From Blastococcus haudaquaticus (GTDB lineage Bacteria > Actinomycetota > Actinomycetes > Mycobacteriales > Geodermatophilaceae), in NCBI RefSeq assembly GCF_900230285.1, contig NZ_OCNK01000001.1, positions 620,001-684,000 on the forward strand: a DNA stretch of 64,000 bases. Direction: 5' to 3'. Position numbers and translations under genes: made by a program. The notes under the pieces were generated by a model. The model ran no database searches. It saw only the letters and a list, made by a program, of their open reading frames with translations, and was not told the origin of the DNA. Shown here piece after piece: positions 60,415-64,000 of this stretch. Position 1 is the first letter of the stretch; each line of letters starts with the position of its first letter.

Positions 60415-61745
60415 CGCGCGACCTGCACGCCGGGCAGGGCGCGGAGCGGCCCGAATGCCAACGGGCGCACCGGCTGCGGCGTCCGGGCCATCTCCTCGGC
60501 TGCCGAGCCGTACGCGGCGACGAGCGCGTCGGCGGTGCGGTCCCAGGAGAAGAGGCCGGCGTGCCGCCGGGCGCCGGCGGAGAGCAGCTCGGGGCGGGAG
60601 AGCACCGAGCGCACCGCGGTGGCGTAGTCACGGGGGTCGTGGCCGTCGACGAGCACGCCCGAGACGCCGTCGCGGACCGCCGTGCGCAACCCGCCGACGG
60701 CGGCGGCGACCACGGGGGTGCCGCAGGCCTGGGCCTCCAGGGCGACGAGGCCGAAGGACTCGTTGTGGCTGGGCACGACGGTGACGTCTGCGGCGCGGTA
60801 GTGCTCGGCGAGCCGGTCGGGCGGCTGGGGCGGGAAGAACGTGACGACGTCGGCGATGCCGAGGGCGGCGACGAGCTTGTGCAGCTGCTCGGGGGCCTCG
60901 AGGCCGGAGCCGCTCGGGGCGCCGACGACGTGGACCCGGAGGCGGCTGCGGAGGCCCGGGTCGTCGTCGAGGAGGTGGGCGGCGGCGTGCAGGAGGACGT
61001 CAGGAGCCTTCAGCGGCTGGATGCGCCCCACGAAGAGGAGCACCAGGGCGTCGGCCGGGGCGCCGATCGCGCGGCGGGCCGCTGCTCGATCCCCCGGCGA
61101 GAAGCGGTCGAGGTCCACGCCCGGGGGGACGACGAGGGTGCGGGCCGGGTCGGCGCCGTAGAGGCGCACCAGCTGGCGGGCCTCCTCGTCGGTGTTGGCG
61201 ATCAGCCGGTCCGCCTCGGCGACGACCTGCTCCTCGCCGATCACGCGGGCGCGCGGCTCGGGGCGGTCGCCGACGGCCAGCGCCTCGTTCTTCACCTTGG
61301 CGAGGGTGTGCGCGGTGTGGATGAGCGGCACGCTCCACCGGTCACGGGCGAGCCAGCCGACCTGGCCGGAGAGCCAGTAGTGCGAGTGGACGACGTCGTA
61401 GTAGCCCGGCTCGTGCTGGGCCTCCTCGCGCAGGACGGCCGCCGTGAAGGCGCAGAGCTGGGCGGGGAGCTCCTCCTTGCCGAGGCCCTCGAAGGGGCCG
61501 GCGCTGACGTGGCGGACCGTCACGCCCGGGCTCATCTCGACCACGGGCGGCAGGTCGCTGGACGTGGCGCGCGTGAAGATGTCGACCTCGATGCCTCGGG
61601 CGGCCAGGCGGCGGGATGCCTCGACGATGTAGACATTCATGCCGCCGGCGTCGCCCGCGCCCGGCTGGTCGAGCGGGCTGGTGTGCACCGACAGGGTGGC
61701 CACACGGCGGGGCGTGCCGGATCGCGGGGAACGGCGAGCGGGCAC
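60411..61745 (-). CDS. mshA: D-inositol-3-phosphate glycosyltransferase
   Basis: First step of mycothiol synthesis: GlcNAc transfer from UDP-GlcNAc to inositol-3-phosphate. GT4 fold, 444 residues. [30 protein letters not shown] (acceptor and UDP loops) is at the N-terminus, [14 protein letters not shown] in the middle, and the nucleotide E-x7-E motif is [20 protein letters not shown] near residue 325. The GTG start follows GGGAGGAG. It confirms a mycothiol-using actinobacterium. Confidence 0.95.
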   Translation of the reverse strand: MPARRSPRSGTPRRVATLSVHTSPLDQPGAGDAGGMNVYIVEASRRLAARGIEVDIFTRATSSDLPPVVEMSPGVTVRHVSAGPFEGLGKEELPAQLCAFTAAVLREEAQHEPGYYDVVHSHYWLSGQVGWLARDRWSVPLIHTAHTLAKVKNEALAVGDRPEPRARVIGEEQVVAEADRLIANTDEEARQLVRLYGADPARTLVVPPGVDLDRFSPGDRAAARRAIGAPADALVLLFVGRIQPLKAPDVLLHAAAHLLDDDPGLRSRLRVHVVGAPSGSGLEAPEQLHKLVAALGIADVVTFFPPQPPDRLAEHYRAADVTVVPSHNESFGLVALEAQACGTPVVAAAVGGLRTAVRDGVSGVLVDGHDPRDYATAVRSVLSRPELLSAGARRHAGLFSWDRTADALVAAYGSAAEEMARTPQPVRPLAFGPLRALPGVQVAR

Positions 61746-61835
61746 GAATACTCCTCCCGCTCTCGGTCCGGTGGTGGCGCGACTCCCGGCCCCCCTGTCG
61801 ACTGTTCATCCTGCAACAGCGTCAGGATGGCGTTC

Positions 61836-62615
61836 ATGCCCGGTACCGAGCTCCCCCACTCCCCCACCCGCCCACTCCCCGGTGCGGGGCGCACCGCCGT
61901 CGTGACCGGCGCGTCGTCCGGGATCGGTGCGGCCACGGCCGCACGGCTGGCCGCAGAGGGCTTCGACGTGGTCGTCGCGGCGCGGCGCATGGACCGGCTG
62001 ACGGAACTGGCCGAGTCGGTCGGCGGGCGGGCGCTGCCGCTGGATGTGACCGATCCGTCGTCGGTCGCGGCCTTCGCGGACGCCCTCGACCGGGTGGACG
62101 TGCTGGTGAACAACGCGGGTGGGGCGTTCGACGCCAACCGGGTCGAGGCCGCCGATCTCGATTCGTGGGCGCGGACCTACGAGGTCAACGTGCTGGGGAC
62201 CGTGCGGTTGACGAAGGCGCTGCTGCCGGCGCTCCGGGCGTCGGGGGCGGGCGACGTGCTCTTCGTGAGCTCCACGGCCGCGCTGGCCAGCTACGAGGGC
62301 GGGGCGTCGTACACGTCGGCCAAGCACGGGGTGCACACGCTGGCGGAGACGCTGCGGCTGGAGCTGAACGGTGAGCCGGTGCGGGTGCTCGAGATCGCGC
62401 CCGGGATGGTGCGCACCGAGGAGTTCTCGCTGAACCGGCTCGGGTCTGCGGACAAGGCCGACGCGGTCTACCGCGGGGTGCGCGAGCCGCTGGTGGCCGA
62501 CGACGTGGCCGACTGCATCGCCTGGGCGGTCACCCGTCCGCACCACGTGAACATCGACCTGATGGTGGTCCGCCCCCTCGCGCAGGCCAGCACCTACAAG
62601 GTCGCCCGCGAGTAG
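61836..62615 (+). CDS. Short-chain dehydrogenase/reductase
   Basis: Classical SDR, 259 residues. The cofactor loop is TGASSGIGAATA, then NNAGG, the catalytic Ser in VSSTAALA and the Tyr/Lys in YTSAKHG. An Arg pair after the second strand (AARRMDR) favours NADP(H). It matches Rv0484c, which also lies between murB and mshA. The substrate is unknown. The ATG giving MPGTELPHS has AGGA eight bases upstream; an ATG three codons earlier is possible. Confidence 0.88.
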   Translation: MPGTELPHSPTRPLPGAGRTAVVTGASSGIGAATAARLAAEGFDVVVAARRMDRLTELAESVGGRALPLDVTDPSSVAAFADALDRVDVLVNNAGGAFDANRVEAADLDSWARTYEVNVLGTVRLTKALLPALRASGAGDVLFVSSTAALASYEGGASYTSAKHGVHTLAETLRLELNGEPVRVLEIAPGMVRTEEFSLNRLGSADKADAVYRGVREPLVADDVADCIAWAVTRPHHVNIDLMVVRPLAQASTYKVARE

Positions 62616-62630
62616 GCGGCCCTCTCCCGG

Positions 62631-63638
62631 CTACGGCCGGACGGCGGTGGGCTCGCGTTCGAGGGTGACGCCGAACTGCTCTTCGACGGTCGCGATCACG
62701 CGGCCCGCGAACGCGAGCAGCTCGGCGGCGGTCGCACCCTCTTCGGTGGTCAGCGCAAGGCTGTGCTTGGACGACGTGCCCACCCTGCCGTCACGCGTGC
62801 CGCGGCCGAAGCCTGCGTGCTGCACCAGCCAGGCAGCGCTGAGCTTGACGCGGCCGTCACCCGCCGGCCAGCTCGGGCAGCCCTCGACCGCCTGGTGCGA
62901 CGGCACGATCGGGTTGGTGAAGAAAGAACCGGCGCTGCGACTGTCCGGCTCGGCCGGGTCCCACACCATGCCCTTGCCACGCCGCAGCCCGATCACCGCC
63001 TCCCGGACGTCGGCCAGGGGTGCCGGCTCCCCGATCCCGACGCCGAGCGTCCTCGCCAGCTCCGCGTAGCCGACCGGCCGGGACATCCGTCCGGCGTGGA
63101 GGCCGAACGTGACCTCGAGGACGACGAACCGGGCCGGATCGCGCTTGAGCCGGCTGTCGCGGTAGGCGAACCCGCACTCGGCGGGCGTCAGCACGCGCTC
63201 CGCCTTCTCGACCCGGTCGTAGATGCGCACGGCGGTGATCGTCTGCGCGACCTCCTGGCCGTAGGCGCCGACGTTCTGGATCGGGGTGGCCCCCGTCGAA
63301 CCCGGGATGCCCGACAGCGCCTCCATGCCGGCCAGCTCGTTCGCCACGGTGTGGGCCACCAGCTCGTCCCAGTCGTGCCCTGCCTGGACGACGAGGCTGT
63401 CGCCGTCGCGCTCGATGCCGCGGGACCGCACCAGGACGACGTCACCGGGCCATCCCTCGTCCGGCGCGACGATGTTGGAGCCGCCACCGAGCAGGAGCAG
63501 CGGCGTCCCGGCCTCATCCGCCTCGCGCACCGCCGCGACCAGTTCGGTCGCGTCGGCGACCTCGACGAGCCGCTCGATCGGGCCACCCACGGCGAGGGTG
63601 GTGAGGTCCGCCAGCCGGACGTCGCGTCGAACCTGCAC
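62631..63638 (-). CDS. murB: UDP-N-acetylenolpyruvoylglucosamine reductase
   Basis: Flavoenzyme giving UDP-MurNAc for peptidoglycan. FAD blocks: LLLGGGSNIVAPDEG and GIPGSTGATPIQNVGAYGQE; the catalytic Arg/Ser/Glu region is in YRDSRLKRD and AGSFFTNPIV. 335 residues. The GTG start has TAGCGT six bases upstream, so it is probably leaderless. It is divergent from the methyltransferase gene across a 34-base gap. Confidence 0.95.
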   Translation of the reverse strand: MQVRRDVRLADLTTLAVGGPIERLVEVADATELVAAVREADEAGTPLLLLGGGSNIVAPDEGWPGDVVLVRSRGIERDGDSLVVQAGHDWDELVAHTVANELAGMEALSGIPGSTGATPIQNVGAYGQEVAQTITAVRIYDRVEKAERVLTPAECGFAYRDSRLKRDPARFVVLEVTFGLHAGRMSRPVGYAELARTLGVGIGEPAPLADVREAVIGLRRGKGMVWDPAEPDSRSAGSFFTNPIVPSHQAVEGCPSWPAGDGRVKLSAAWLVQHAGFGRGTRDGRVGTSSKHSLALTTEEGATAAELLAFAGRVIATVEEQFGVTLEREPTAVRP

Positions 63639-63644
63639 GCCCCC

Positions 63645-63650
63645 ACGCTA
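63645..63650 (-). promoter_or_regulatory. Putative -10 hexamer of murB (leaderless)
   Basis: TAGCGT on the minus strand, six bases before the GTG start. Confidence 0.45.
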
Positions 63651-63658
63651 ACCGGGAC

Positions 63659-63664
63659 TACCCT
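63659..63664 (+). promoter_or_regulatory. Putative -10 hexamer of the methyltransferase gene (leaderless)
   Basis: TACCCT, eight bases before the GTG start. It lies eight bases from the murB hexamer, so the two divergent promoters almost abut. Confidence 0.4.
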
Positions 63665-63672
63665 CCGGACCG

Positions 63673-64000
63673 GTGAGCGAGGCGGGGAGCGATCACAAGA
63701 AGCGGGCATCGCTGCCTCCGTCCCCCCAGCGCAAGGCTCCCCGACTGGCTGCGGGACGGGCCCGGGCGCTGGGCCTCCCGACCCGTGGGACCACGAACGC
63801 CAACCGGCTGCGGCGGGTGGACCGCTGGCTTCTCGCCACCCAGGTGCCCCGGCTGCGGGACTCGGCCCGGCCGCTGGTCGTCGACCTCGGGTACGGCTCC
63901 TCCGCGGTCACCACCCTGGAGCTCGTCGAGCGGCTGGGCCCGGAGGTCGACCGTCTCGAGGTGGTCGGCCTCGAGATCGATCCCGCTCGCGTCGCCGCGG
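63673..64000 (+). CDS. Class I SAM-dependent methyltransferase family protein (partial, 3' end outside window)
   Basis: 109 codons are in view. After a basic N-terminus (SDHKKRASLPPSPQRKAP), the fold begins with PLVVDLGYGSSAVTTLEL, a motif I in which the usual second Gly is kept and Tyr replaces Cys/Ser, then VVGLEIDPARVAA as motif II. The substrate is unknown. GTG start with TACCCT eight bases upstream. Confidence 0.75.
   Translation, partial: MSEAGSDHKKRASLPPSPQRKAPRLAAGRARALGLPTRGTTNANRLRRVDRWLLATQVPRLRDSARPLVVDLGYGSSAVTTLELVERLGPEVDRLEVVGLEIDPARVAA

Noticed and set aside
1-64000. CRISPR arrays, tRNA/rRNA genes, insertion sequences, replication origin
   Set aside because: I saw no regularly spaced repeats of CRISPR type, no cloverleaf-like gene with a conserved T-loop, no transposase, and no DnaA-box cluster. 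A dedicated scan could still find something I missed by eye.

Overview
The window is very GC-rich, dense and rich in GTG starts. Its genes are typical of Actinomycetota: mycothiol synthesis (mshA), SenX3/RegX3, a hemA-linked rex, fused CobA/HemD, a DUF222-HNH protein, bS22, DUF3072 and DUF4229. Gene order is largely collinear with the Mycobacterium tuberculosis stretch from murB (Rv0482) to the menaquinone reductase (Rv0561c), recalled from memory. A bldN/rsbN pair, known from Streptomyces, sits inside it. The best guess is a spore- or aggregate-forming actinomycete such as the Geodermatophilaceae (Blastococcus/Modestobacter/Geodermatophilus); the family assignment is inference.

Layout. 1-13.8 kb (minus strand): complex I, nuoA to nuoL (nuoL cut by the window start), headed by a geranylgeranyl-reductase-family gene that probably acts on menaquinone. 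A perfect Rex operator precedes it. 13.9-17.8 kb: an accessory stretch with a phosphoribosyltransferase, a VOC protein, a DUF222-HNH gene under a LexA-type box, and two small genes bounded by a repeated hairpin. 17.8-25.6 kb: menaquinone genes (menG, menF, menD, menC, menE, menA), DUF4229 and an Lrp regulator. 26.3-38.4 kb (minus): one long run of coupled genes, rex-hemA-hemC-hemD-hemB-(membrane protein)-hemL-phosphatase-tlpA-ccdA-resB-ccsB, making haem and building c-type cytochromes. 38.5-46.4 kb: glutaredoxin-like gene, acyl-CoA synthetase, sigma BldN with anti-sigma RsbN, HAD phosphatase, acyltransferase, epimerase, bS22 and a small HTH protein. 46.7-50.6 kb: proC with a truncated proline-dehydrogenase-like gene, DJ-1 protein, membrane protein and ppx. 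50.7-64 kb: Cys-rich protein, GlxA-type regulator, RegX3/SenX3 and phoU around a PHO-box-like repeat, gpmA, an alpha-oxoamine synthase, a DHA2 transporter, ybjN-mshA, an SDR, murB and a methyltransferase cut by the window end.

How it fits together. The core is a respiratory module: NADH dehydrogenase, its quinone, haem, and cytochrome c assembly. The NADH-sensing repressor Rex is encoded here, and its operators lie in front of both the quinone-reductase/nuo block and the rex-hem-ccs block. A second theme is developmental and stress control (BldN/RsbN with a BldN-type promoter, LexA box, PHO box).

Recurrent architecture. Most neighbouring genes overlap by ATGA/GTGA. Many first genes have a TANNNT hexamer 6-8 bases before the start codon, as expected for leaderless transcripts. 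In two operons a short GC-rich insert has been accommodated as a mini-ORF that keeps stop-start overlaps on both sides. I found no tRNA, rRNA, CRISPR array, insertion sequence, prophage or replication origin.
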